64,000 nucleotides of DNA from Opitutaceae bacterium (lineage in GTDB: Bacteria; Verrucomicrobiota; Verrucomicrobiia; Opitutales; Opitutaceae): positions 16,919 through 80,918 of the forward strand of contig JADJTK010000027.1 of assembly GCA_016711225.1 (NCBI GenBank), in the 5' to 3' direction. The position numbers and the translations under genes were made by a program. Positions 34,982 through 43,522 of this stretch are shown here, one piece after another. The stretch's first letter is position 1; every line of letters begins with the position of its first letter. The notes beneath the pieces were generated by a model. That model was given only the letters and a program-made list of their open reading frames with translations. It did not search any database and was not told where the DNA came from.

Positions 34982-36094
34982 TCAGCGGAGTTTCAACGTG
35001 GCCAATCCGGCCAAGGCGCAAACCAGAGAGAGAATCCAGAAACGGGCGACGACCTTGGTTTCCGGCCAGCCGAGCTTCTGGAAATGATGATGGATGGGGG
35101 CCATCTTGAAGAAGCGCTTGCCCACCCCGTCGGGACCCTTGGTGGCCTTGAAATAGCCCACCTGGATGATGACCGAGAGCGCCTCGGCCACGAAGACCCC
35201 GCCCACGATGGCCAGCGTCACCGGTTGGTGGACCATGAAGGCCATGATGCCGATCAGTCCGCCGAGGGCGAGCGAACCCGTGTCGCCCATGAAGATCTCG
35301 GCCGGATGGGAGTTGTACCAAAGAAACGAGATGCACGCGCCGATTAGCGCCCCACAGACCACCGTGAGCTCGCCCACCCCGGGCACATGGCTGATGAGCA
35401 GGTAGCCGGAGAGGATCGCGTGGCCGGCCGCGTAGGCCATGATGCCGTACACCAGCACCACGGTGATGGTGCAGCCGGTGGCCAGGCCGTCCAGGCCGTC
35501 GGTGAGGTTGATCGCATTGGAGAAGCCGACCACCCAGAGGAACATCAGCACGAAGAGCAGCGCCACCGGCATGCCCACCAGCACCGGGGTCTTCACGAAC
35601 GGCAGCCACAGCTCGCGGATCTTGTTGGCACTCTGCGGATGCAGCACGAGCGCCACCAACGCCACCGCGGTGATCAGCGTCTGCCAGGTCATCTTTTCGG
35701 CGGAGGAGATGCCCGCCTTGCTTTTGTGAACGACCTTCAGGTAGTCGTCGCGAAAGCCCACGGCCGTGAGCGCCGAGTAGACGAAGAGCGCCACCAGCAC
35801 CCAAACGTTGGGTTCAGCCCAGAGGAGCGAAGCGAGCACCACCGAGCCGGAGATGAGCAGCCCACCCATCGTCGGGGTGTTCTGCTTATCGAAACGATGG
35901 GCGAGATCGCCGGTGCGCGGATCGGGGCAGTTCTCGCCGAACTTGAGCCGGCGCAGGCGGGCGATCAACCAGGGGCCGATGACAAAGCCGATCAGCAGCG
36001 CGGTGACGGCGGCGCACAAGGTGCGCACCGTGCTGAACCCGAGCAGACGCAACGGGCCGTAGACGGATTCGTACTTGGCGAGAAGGGAGAGCAT
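34982..36094 (-). CDS. mraY: Phospho-MurNAc-pentapeptide transferase
   Basis: 370 residues, about ten membrane helices. MraY transfers phospho-MurNAc-pentapeptide to undecaprenyl phosphate, giving lipid I. Signatures: DKQNTPTMGGLLI, FRDDYLKVV with the acidic pair, FSNAINLTDGLDGLATG with the catalytic Asp, FMGDTGSLALGGLIG, and the C-terminal HHHFQKLGWPETKVV with the conserved His cluster. It lies three bases from murF and three from murD. Confidence 0.95.
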   Translation of the reverse strand: MLSLLAKYESVYGPLRLLGFSTVRTLCAAVTALLIGFVIGPWLIARLRRLKFGENCPDPRTGDLAHRFDKQNTPTMGGLLISGSVVLASLLWAEPNVWVLVALFVYSALTAVGFRDDYLKVVHKSKAGISSAEKMTWQTLITAVALVALVLHPQSANKIRELWLPFVKTPVLVGMPVALLFVLMFLWVVGFSNAINLTDGLDGLATGCTITVVLVYGIMAYAAGHAILSGYLLISHVPGVGELTVVCGALIGACISFLWYNSHPAEIFMGDTGSLALGGLIGIMAFMVHQPVTLAIVGGVFVAEALSVIIQVGYFKATKGPDGVGKRFFKMAPIHHHFQKLGWPETKVVARFWILSLVCALAGLATLKLR

Positions 36095-36097
36095 GGC

Positions 36098-37495
36098 TCA
36101 GTGGGCCGCCGCCGGAGCGGCCGCGTCGACAAAAAGGGTTTCCAGCTGGAAGCGCCGGCTGCCTTTCACGAACACCGCACCCTGGAACTGCGCCAAGTGC
36201 GCGCGGATCGCGTCCAGTCCATCGGCAGTGCGCACCTGCGAGCGGGTATTGCCAGCGGCGAGCATGCCCTCGGCCACGGCCGCCGCATGCGGGCCCACCG
36301 CGAAGACGAGGTCGCCGTCGCGCATCCGCAGCCCCGCCCCGAGACGGCGGTGGTAGTCGGCCGCGTCGGCGCCGAGCTCCTCCATGCCGCCAAGCACAAA
36401 CAGCCGCGGCAAGGCGGCCGGGGCGAGCTGCTGGAAAACGGCGAGCGCGTCGGCCATCGAGGCGGGGTTGGCGTTGTAGCAGTCGAGGTACACGTGCTGG
36501 GCCCCGATCTGGCGCAGTTCGCCGCGCAACCGGGCGGGCGTCCAGCCGGACAGGCGCTGTTGAAGCGCGAAATCGTCAACCCCGAGCGCGGAGGCCATGA
36601 GCAGCGCGAGCACGGCGTTCTGGGCCATACCGTCGGAGACGCGCCGCAGCCGGAAACGCCGCGAGTGCCCGCCGTTGCGCAGCACCAACTCGGTGTGCTC
36701 AGCCCCATGCAACACGGTGTAACCAAAGAACTGGCCGCGCTCGGCGCCCGCCTCGGGCTCCTCGCCCGCCGGCACCGCCACGCAAACATCGGCGGCGAGA
36801 TGGCGGAAGGGCGCGTGCTGCCAGGCCGACCACGGGAAGACGGCCAAACCGCCCGGCGGCAGCCAGCGCAGCAGTTCGCACTTCTCGTGCGCGATCGTCT
36901 CAATCGACCCGAGCCGCTCGAGATGCGCCGGGGCCACCAGCGTGACCAGCGCGCAATCGGGCTGGACCATCGCGGCGAGTCCGCGCATTTCCCCGGGCAT
37001 GTTGATGCCGGCCTCGACCACCGCGTAGCGGGTCACCCCCGGCTCCAGGCGCAGCAAGGTGAGCGGCACGCCCAGGTGATTGTTGAGATTGCCCTCGGTG
37101 GCCAGCACCGCCGGGGCCTCGCCGAGCAGGCGCGCAAGCAGATCCTTGGTGGAGGTCTTGCCCGCGCTGCCGCTGATGCCGATGGCCTTCACGCCGGAGC
37201 TTTGGCGATGCAGCCGCGCGATCTGCTGCAGGGCCCCCAGCGGATCAGGCACCACCAACTGGGGCAGCTCGACTCCGTCGACCGGATGCGCCACGAGCGC
37301 CGCGGCGGCGCCGGCGGCCGCGGCCGCCGCCAGGAAGTCATGTCCGTCGCGGGCCTCCGTGCGCAGGGCCACAAAGACCTGCCCCGGCTGCAGCGTACGC
37401 GAGTCGGGGTTGAAGCCGCGGATGAGGGCGGCCGGCAGCGAGGTCCAACGACCTTGGGTCCAAGCGGCGAGTCGATCTGGCGGGAACAACGGCAC
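36098..37495 (-). CDS. murF: UDP-MurNAc-tripeptide--D-Ala-D-Ala ligase
   Basis: 465 residues. MurF joins D-Ala-D-Ala to the UDP-MurNAc-tripeptide. Seen: FNPDSRTLQPGQVFVALRTEARDGHDF near the N-terminus, ATP loop ISGSAGKTSTKDLLARLL, ATEGNLNNHLGVPLTLLRL, YAVVEAGINMPGEM, and LDCYNANPASMADAL in the second half. A little longer than many MurF proteins. The gap of 71 bases to murE is one of the largest inside the cluster. Confidence 0.93.
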   Translation of the reverse strand: MPLFPPDRLAAWTQGRWTSLPAALIRGFNPDSRTLQPGQVFVALRTEARDGHDFLAAAAAAGAAAALVAHPVDGVELPQLVVPDPLGALQQIARLHRQSSGVKAIGISGSAGKTSTKDLLARLLGEAPAVLATEGNLNNHLGVPLTLLRLEPGVTRYAVVEAGINMPGEMRGLAAMVQPDCALVTLVAPAHLERLGSIETIAHEKCELLRWLPPGGLAVFPWSAWQHAPFRHLAADVCVAVPAGEEPEAGAERGQFFGYTVLHGAEHTELVLRNGGHSRRFRLRRVSDGMAQNAVLALLMASALGVDDFALQQRLSGWTPARLRGELRQIGAQHVYLDCYNANPASMADALAVFQQLAPAALPRLFVLGGMEELGADAADYHRRLGAGLRMRDGDLVFAVGPHAAAVAEGMLAAGNTRSQVRTADGLDAIRAHLAQFQGAVFVKGSRRFQLETLFVDAAAPAAAH

Positions 37496-37566
37496 GGGAA
37501 AAGGCGAAGGCGCGGGACACAGGCCAAGGCCGGTCGCGCGCGGGTGGACGGTGGAAGTATCCTCTC

Positions 37567-39161
37567 TTAGGGTTTGAGCTGTTTGACGCCGATGAGCTCG
37601 CGCACGACTTGGCGGTCGTCGAACGGGATCACGGTGTCGGCGAATTCCTGGAAAGTCTCGTGGCCCTTGCCGGCGATGAGCAGCGAGTCGCCCGGGCGGG
37701 CGGCGTCGAGGGCGAGCGAAATGGCGCGGCGGCGGTCGTCGACGAAGGTAACCTTGTCCGGGGCGGTAACCCCGGCGCGCATGTCGGTGAAGATCTGAGA
37801 CAGGGCCTCGGCGCGCGGGTTGTCGGCGGTGGCCCAGGCGAAATCGGCGACCTCCTGCACGGCGGCGGTCATGAGCGGACGCTTGGAGCGGTCGCGGTTG
37901 CCGCCGCAGCCGAAGACGACCAGCAGGCGGCCGGGTGTGATGGCGCGCAGCATACCGAGGGCGTTGCGCAGGGCATCGTCGGTATGGGCGTAGTCGACGA
38001 GCACGTTGAAGGCCTGCCCGGCCTCGATGCGCTCCATGCGGCCGGCCGGCGCGCGGAAGCTGGCGAGGGCGGCGACGGCCTCGCCGAGATTGCGGCCCAC
38101 CGCATGCAGCGTGGCGAAGGCGGCGAGAAGGTTGCTGACGTTGTAGCGGCCGATGAGCGGGCTCATCACCGTGAGCTCGCCACCAGGATACACCAAGCGG
38201 AAGGCGGTGCCCTTGAAGCCGAGCTCGATGGCCTCGGCACGCACCTGCGCCTCCGGGCTTTCGCCGAAGGTGACCAGCTCCACGCCCGCCGGGAGGTCGG
38301 CCGCCAGGCGCCGGCCGTAGGGATCGTCGAGATTGATCACAGCCTTCTTCGGCATCACGCCAACCTCGCCGTTGAACAGGCGGGTCTTGACCGCGAAATA
38401 GGCCTCGAGGGTCTTGTGGTAGTCGAGATGGTCGCGGGTGAGGTTGGTGAAGACGGCCACCGAGAACTCCATGCCCTGGACACGCTGCTGGTCGATACCG
38501 TGGAGCTCACCTCCATCACCGCCTCGGCACAGCCGGCGGTGCGCATCTGCGCGAGCATGCCGTAGATGTCGAGTGATTCGGGCGTGGTCTTGAACGACGG
38601 CACGGTGCGTTGGCCCAAGTCGTAGCTGACGGTGCCCAGCATACCCACCCGGCGCGCGCCGGCGCCGGAGAGGAAGTGGCGCAGCAGGTGGGCGACGGTG
38701 GTCTTGCCGTTGGTGCCGGTGACGCCGATCACGCGCATGTCGGCATCGGGGGCGCGGAAATACCGGCGGGAGACCACCGCGAGCGAGGCGCGCGCATCCG
38801 CCACCTGGATGAAGGTCACCTTGGAGTGGGCCACGGGGGGCAGCGTGGTGGCCACCACCGCCACGGCTCCGCGCTGGATGGCCTCGTCGATGAACCGGGC
38901 GCCGTCGGAACGCAGGCCGGGCAAGGCGAAGAAGAGATTGCCCGGAGCTACCCGCCGGCTGTCCATCACGATGCCCGAGATCGGGCGGTCGAGCGTGCCG
39001 CGGACGGCCAGGGTCTCACCGGCGGGGAAAAGTTCGGAGAGTTTCACGGCGGATTTGAAGATGCGGGCGGAAGGAGCAGCGCCACCGCCGGCCGCACCGC
39101 GGAAGCGGTGGACACGGAAGGCCTGCACGAGTTCGTGATTGTGGGTAAGATAGCCGATCAT
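37567..39161 (-). CDS. murE: UDP-MurNAc-dipeptide--meso-diaminopimelate ligase, with one-base frameshift
   Basis: The N-terminal half carries MDSRRVAPGNLFFALPG and the ATP loop GVTGTNGKTTVAHLLRHF. It runs to AVMEVSS, then the frame breaks. The next frame begins HGIDQQRVQGMEFSVAVFTNL-like and continues to TRDHLDYH and the C-terminal domain. One missing C at 38502-38503 explains it; restored length is 531 residues. The DNPRAE motif predicts meso-diaminopimelate as substrate. The ATG at 39161 overlaps the ftsI stop (ATGA), but a GTG at 39047 would give the family's normal 493-residue length, so the start is uncertain. A sequence error is more likely than a true null. Confidence 0.88.
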
Positions 39162-40972
39162 CGGACGAGTCCAGTCATGGCGACCACCGGACGCGGCACC
39201 GGGGCGTCGGCGGGTTGGATACCGAGGTAGGGAATGAGTTGTTCGCCGATCCGCTTGAACGACGGGGCAGCAACGGTGCCGCCGTAGGCGGGGCCGCCGG
39301 TGGGCAAATGGCCGTCGTTGACGACGACCGTGATCTGGACCTGGGGACGGTTGGCGGGAAAAAAGCCGACGAAGGAGCCGATGTGGTGCCGCTCGGAGTA
39401 GCGCCCGTCGATGATCTTCTGGGTGGTGCCGGTCTTGCCGGCCACCTGGTAGCCTTCGATGGCGGCGGCCTTGCCGGTGCCCTCGGCGCTGGCGGCTTCG
39501 ACGAGCAGGCCGGCCATGGTGGTGGCAGTCTGGCGGGTGACCACCCGGCGCTTAGGCAGCGGCTGGAACACCGCGACCTGCCGGCCGAGGTTGTCGCGGA
39601 TCTCGCGGATCACCCACGGGCGCACGAGCACCCCACCACTGGCGACGACGCCCATGGCGCAATGCACCTGCATCGGGGTGGCGGAAATGGAGTGGCCCAT
39701 AGGTAGGCGCGTGATGGTGAGCCCGTCCCACTTGGCCACCGGATGGAGCACCCCGGAAACTTCACCACCGAGCGGATATCCGGTTTCGAGGCCAAAGCCG
39801 AAGGCCCGGGCGTAGTCGTGGAGCCGCTCGGCGCCAAGGAGCACGCCCAGGTGCGCCGCGCCGCGGTTGGAGGACTTGCCCACGATCTCGGCAACGCTGA
39901 GCCGGCCGTACGGATGGGAGTCGCGCGGCAGCGAGCGGGGTTTGCCCGCGTACTCGATACTGGTGAGGCTGCAGTCGAACACACTCTGGGGAGTGACCAA
40001 GCCCTCGTTGAGCGCGCCGGCGGAGGCCACGATCTTGAAGGTCGAACCGGGCTCGTACACGTCGGTGACCGCGATATTGCGCTGGGAGGCGAGCGGCGCG
40101 GTGTTGAAACGGTTCAGGTCGAAAGTCGGCCAGTTGGCCAGGGCGAGGATCGCGCCTGTGGTGGGGTCGCTGACGATGATCGTGGCGCTCTCGGGCTGGT
40201 ACTTCTTGGCGAGCGCCTCGATCTCCTCCTCGACGATGTGCTGCACGAACATGTCGAGCGTGAGCACGACGTCGTAGCCGTCGGTGGCCGGGATCTCGCG
40301 GCTGCGGAACTGGGCCAGCTCATGGCGCCGGCCGTCGCGCTCGGACTCGCGCCAACCGGCCTGCCCGCGCAGATAGAAGTCGAGGTGGCGCTCGATGCCG
40401 GTGACCGGGGAGTCCTCCTTGTTGATATACCCGAGGATGTGCGCGGCGAGCGTGCCGCCCGGGTACACGCGACGATAGTGGCGCACGCCGTAGATGCCCT
40501 TGATGCCCAAGGTCTGGATGCGCAGGTAGGCGGACTCCTCGACCTCCTCGCTCAGCTTCACCCAACGGATGGGGCGACCCTGCGCGGCGGCGTCGACACC
40601 TTCCCCACCCGCCTCCTGCGGGGTGGCGAAACGGCGGTGCAAGAGCGGCTCGATCTGGGCGAGCGGCACGCCGAGTTCGCGGGCCAGCTCGGGCCATTTG
40701 CGCTCGTCCTCCTTGCGCAGGTCCTGGGGATCGGCGCCCAGCTCGATGAGATTGCGGCTGGTGGCGAGGCGGTTGCCCCGCACGTCGAGGATGTCGCCGC
40801 GGCGGGCCAGCTCGACGGTCGTCTGCTTACGCGCCTTGTCGAGGAAGGAGATGTAAGTGTCGCGCTCCAGCCAATGCAGCCACACCAGCCGGCCGCCGAG
40901 CGCGGCAAAGCAGGCGAAGATCGCGACGCTGAGCGCGACCAGGCGGGCATTGGAGGCGAAACCTTTGCGCAT
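39158..40972 (-). CDS. ftsI: Septal penicillin-binding protein (FtsI/PBP3, transpeptidase)
   Basis: 604 residues. One N-terminal membrane helix (about 12-32), a non-catalytic dimerisation domain, then the transpeptidase with SxxK in GSTFKIVAS, SxN in GKSSNRGAAHL, and KTGT in VAGKTGTTQK. It cross-links septal peptidoglycan with FtsW. Segment RRGDILDVRGNRLA follows the membrane anchor, as in class B PBPs. There is no PASTA domain. It begins three bases after the ftsL-like gene and overlaps murE by four bases. Confidence 0.93.
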   Translation of the reverse strand: MRKGFASNARLVALSVAIFACFAALGGRLVWLHWLERDTYISFLDKARKQTTVELARRGDILDVRGNRLATSRNLIELGADPQDLRKEDERKWPELARELGVPLAQIEPLLHRRFATPQEAGGEGVDAAAQGRPIRWVKLSEEVEESAYLRIQTLGIKGIYGVRHYRRVYPGGTLAAHILGYINKEDSPVTGIERHLDFYLRGQAGWRESERDGRRHELAQFRSREIPATDGYDVVLTLDMFVQHIVEEEIEALAKKYQPESATIIVSDPTTGAILALANWPTFDLNRFNTAPLASQRNIAVTDVYEPGSTFKIVASAGALNEGLVTPQSVFDCSLTSIEYAGKPRSLPRDSHPYGRLSVAEIVGKSSNRGAAHLGVLLGAERLHDYARAFGFGLETGYPLGGEVSGVLHPVAKWDGLTITRLPMGHSISATPMQVHCAMGVVASGGVLVRPWVIREIRDNLGRQVAVFQPLPKRRVVTRQTATTMAGLLVEAASAEGTGKAAAIEGYQVAGKTGTTQKIIDGRYSERHHIGSFVGFFPANRPQVQITVVVNDGHLPTGGPAYGGTVAAPSFKRIGEQLIPYLGIQPADAPVPRPVVAMTGLVR

Positions 40973-40975
40973 CGC

Positions 40976-41371
40976 TCAACGAGTGGTCGACAGCGGGAAG
41001 GAGGCGGAGACGAAGGCGGTGGTGAAGCGGTCGGAGTTGCGCTTGGCCGCCAAGCGCACCTCCACTGCGTCGACCACGCTGACGATCTGGTGATCGCGGG
41101 GCATGCCCAGGCCCAGGCGCAGGCTCGAGTTCTGGCTCAGCAGCACCTCGGGATTGAGCGCGCCGGCGATCTCGGCATTGGCCTCGGCAGTGCGGCGCTG
41201 CACCTCGACGATGCGCGCCTGAATGAGGCGGTTGGACTCCGCGACCCCAGAAATCTGGTGACGCAACCAGACGGTCGCGAAACCGATCGAGCCGGCGAAG
41301 GCCAGCAGCAGGAGGGTGGCGAGGAAAAGCCGGTTGACCGGCGAAGCGGCGGGTTTGTTGGAGCGCTTCAT
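40976..41371 (-). CDS. ftsL: FtsL-like small division protein
   Basis: 131 residues. Short basic cytoplasmic start, one membrane helix (about residues 14-34), then a heptad-patterned coiled coil (VAESNRLIQARIVEVQRRTAEANAEI) and a 50-residue tail. This topology and the position between rsmH and ftsI identify it as the FtsL slot of the cluster. Sequence similarity to FtsL is always weak, so the call rests on topology and order. It overlaps rsmH by four bases. Confidence 0.75.
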   Translation of the reverse strand: MKRSNKPAASPVNRLFLATLLLLAFAGSIGFATVWLRHQISGVAESNRLIQARIVEVQRRTAEANAEIAGALNPEVLLSQNSSLRLGLGMPRDHQIVSVVDAVEVRLAAKRNSDRFTTAFVSASFPLSTTR

Positions 41372-42306
41372 GAGAGGATTTGCAGGGGGAGTTTGCGCAG
41401 GGCCCGCATGCGGGCCGAACGACTACGGGGGTTGAGGGCGGTCTCGGCCTCGGTCGGGCCGACGGGGCGGCGGGTGAGCAGCTCGGCTTCCCGGGTACGA
41501 TCCTGCTGGGCGCGGGAGTCGCTCTCCGACTCGGGCATGCCGGCGAGGCGCCGGAAGTAGCGCTTCACGATGCGGTCCTCCAGCGAGTGGAAACTGATGA
41601 CGCAGAGCACCCCGCCCACCGCGAGCTTGGCGAAGGCCGCGGGCAGCGCCCGCTCGATCGCCCCGAGCTCGTCGTTGATCAAGATGCGGATGCCCTGGAA
41701 AGCGCGCGTGGCCGGATGGATCGACGAGGTGCGGCGCAACGCGGCGGGAATCGCCGCCGTGATCAGCTCGGAAAGCTGCTTGGTGGAGGCCAGCGCCCCG
41801 CTGCCGCGGGCCTCCATGATCGAGCGCACCACGCGCCGCCACGACTTCTCCTCGCCGTAGTCGCGCACCGCGCGGACCAGCTCGGACTCGTCGGCGGTCT
41901 CAAGCCACTCGGCGGCGGGCAGGCCGGAGCTGGTGTCCATGCGCATGTCGGCCGGGGCGTCGTTGCGAAACGAAAACCCACGCGCGATGTCGTCGAGCTG
42001 GAAGGACGAGACGCCAAGGTCGAAGAGGATGCCGTCGAAGGCCGACTCGGGCAGGGAGCCGAGATCGGCGAAGTTGATCGCGCGCAGCGCGAAGCGGCCG
42101 GGGAACTCCGTCGCCACCACTTCCGCACGCGCAACCGCGGCCGGATCGCGATCCAGACCGATCACCGTGCAGTCCGTCGCCGCCTGCAAGATACCGCGGG
42201 TGTGCCCGCCGCCGCCGAAGGTCGCGTCGAGGTAGCGCCCGCCCACACGGGGGGCGAGGGACGCGAGGACCTCGTCGAAGAGAACGGATTTGTGGCCGGC
42301 GGACAT
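41368..42306 (-). CDS. rsmH: 16S rRNA (cytosine-1402-N4)-methyltransferase RsmH
   Basis: 312 residues. SAM-dependent methyltransferase, also called MraW. HKSVLFDEVLASL opens the protein. DATFGGGGHTRGIL is the SAM-binding loop and DGILFDLGVSSFQLDD a family block. RRTSSIHPATRAFQGIRILINDELGAIERAL and ISFHSLEDRIVKRYF are the other diagnostic segments. It follows mraZ by 28 bases and overlaps the ftsL-like gene. Confidence 0.95.
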   Translation of the reverse strand: MSAGHKSVLFDEVLASLAPRVGGRYLDATFGGGGHTRGILQAATDCTVIGLDRDPAAVARAEVVATEFPGRFALRAINFADLGSLPESAFDGILFDLGVSSFQLDDIARGFSFRNDAPADMRMDTSSGLPAAEWLETADESELVRAVRDYGEEKSWRRVVRSIMEARGSGALASTKQLSELITAAIPAALRRTSSIHPATRAFQGIRILINDELGAIERALPAAFAKLAVGGVLCVISFHSLEDRIVKRYFRRLAGMPESESDSRAQQDRTREAELLTRRPVGPTEAETALNPRSRSARMRALRKLPLQILS

Positions 42307-42334
42307 GGTGGGAGGCGCGTGGGCGCGGCGGGCG

Positions 42335-42790
42335 TCAGATGCCGATGCGGCGCATCAGGTCGCCGAAGTTTTCCCCGCTGCGGCGGGATTGCATCTCGGC
42401 CAGGCGGTCCGGGCTCCAGAGGTTGAATTTGTTCATGGTGCCCACCAGCACGGCCTCACGGTCGATGCCCGCGTGCTTGAGCAGCTCGTCGGTGAGGTTG
42501 ACGCGCCCCTGCTTGTCGCAACCAAACGAATGCGCCACGGCGAAGAACTGGTTGAGGAACTCCTGGGCCTCGGTGTCGCTGAGGGCCTTCTCGGAGACCT
42601 TCTGGTGAAGCTTCTCGACCTCGGCGGGCGGGAGCACCGAGATGTATCCACCGGGATGGGGAAGGGCGAGATAGACCTCGCCCGTCTCATCGCCCGCGAA
42701 GCGCCAACGCGAAGGAATCGTGAGCCGATTCTTGGCGTCGAGCACATGCCGGAACGAGCCGACATAGAGGGGATTGAGCGGGAGGGCCAT
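42335..42790 (-). CDS. mraZ: Transcriptional regulator MraZ
   Basis: 151 residues from the ATG at 42790; this start leaves the usual MALPLNPLYVGSFRHVLDAKNRLTIP. MraZ has two AbrB-like SpoVT half-domains: the first has LDAKNRLTIPSRWR, the second FGCDKQGRVNLTDELLKHAGI. It forms rings that bind direct repeats upstream of its own gene and control the dcw operon. The repeats are present here in a perfect 10-bp phase (42811-42880). It is the first gene of the cluster. Confidence 0.95.
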   Translation of the reverse strand: MALPLNPLYVGSFRHVLDAKNRLTIPSRWRFAGDETGEVYLALPHPGGYISVLPPAEVEKLHQKVSEKALSDTEAQEFLNQFFAVAHSFGCDKQGRVNLTDELLKHAGIDREAVLVGTMNKFNLWSPDRLAEMQSRRSGENFGDLMRRIGI

Positions 42791-42810
42791 GGTGCGGGGA
42801 CAACCGAGCG

Positions 42811-42880
42811 AGTCGCCCCAAAGTGCCCCATTTCTCTCCATTTCACCCCACACGGTCAAGGAAACAACCACCCTGCCCCA
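42811..42880 (-). promoter_or_regulatory. MraZ operator: 10-bp phased TGGGG repeats
   Basis: On the plus strand successive 10-base blocks end in CCCCA (42816-42820), CCCCA (42826-42830), CTCCA (42836-42840), CCCCA (42846-42850), a skipped block, ACCA (42867-42870) and CCCCA (42876-42880). On the minus strand they read TGGGG every ten bases, the known MraZ target. A TTGACC hexamer at 42854-42859 could be the -35 element lying between repeats; no clear -10 is seen. Autorepression would follow from the overlap. Confidence 0.8.
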
Positions 42881-43454
42881 CCGAAGGTTATTCACTTATT
42901 CACAGCCCGTGAACGGCTTACGCCACCCCTCCTCCCGGCCCGGGCGCGGGCACGGCTCGCCCGCAAATGGCTCATTTCCGGTCCTTCCAGAGCCGCGCAA
43001 GGCGCTCCGATTTGTCCCCACCGACGGTGCGTGGAGGGCCGTCGCAGCGCGCTTTTCAGAGGGAAGAACGCTGGTCGCACGCGCGGTCCAGGGACCGGAC
43101 CGGCACATGCACAAGGCCCGTCCCTGCCTTCGGACTCCCGGGTTGGCGGGTTGCCACTCAGGGGCCGGGGCCGAAGTCGGCTTGGCGGCGCCCCCCAAAA
43201 AACCTTTGTGAATAACCTGGGAAGAACTCACCTCGCCCGCCATCCAGGTCAGCGGCGGGGCCAAATTGGGCGCAAGACCACGATTCCTCGCCAAACTGGC
43301 TTTGGCGCCGGATCTGGCGCGGAGACGAACCGACACGGGACCCGCCCGGGGCGAACCTCGCAGAAGCGCGGTCCAGGTGAGCAGCGATGCCCCCCGCAAG
43401 AACGGCCCGGCCAATGCCTCGCCCAGGACGGCCCCGAGGCGCGGAGAGGGCGAG

Positions 43455-43482
43455 CCCCTAGCCCCCTCCCCACCCCCACCCC
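43455..43482 (-). other. G-quadruplex-type tract
   Basis: On the minus strand five runs of four or five G are separated by loops of 1, 1, 1 and 3 bases. It lies about 40 bases after the stop of the UROD-family gene in the transcribed strand, in front of the dcw promoter region. Confidence 0.7.
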
Positions 43483-43522
43483 GGCGCGCAGGCGCGGAGG
43501 ACTGCGCCACGACTGCGCCGCG

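Larger units (their letters stand above)
42791..43522. other. Gene-free region between mraZ and the corrinoid cluster
   Basis: 732 bases without a convincing gene. They hold the MraZ operator, DnaA-box-like TTATTCACA sites at 42896-42904 (plus) and 43207-43215 (minus), a near copy TTATTCACT at 42888-42896, TTGTCCCCA at 43012, GGCGCC-rich stretches near 43290-43320, and a G-quadruplex-type tract at 43455-43482. The region would contain the main dcw promoter. Confidence 0.6.

Noticed and set aside
35387..37570. 727-residue plus-strand open frame
   Set aside because: It overlaps mraY and murF entirely in antisense and has a low-complexity His/Arg/Gly composition.
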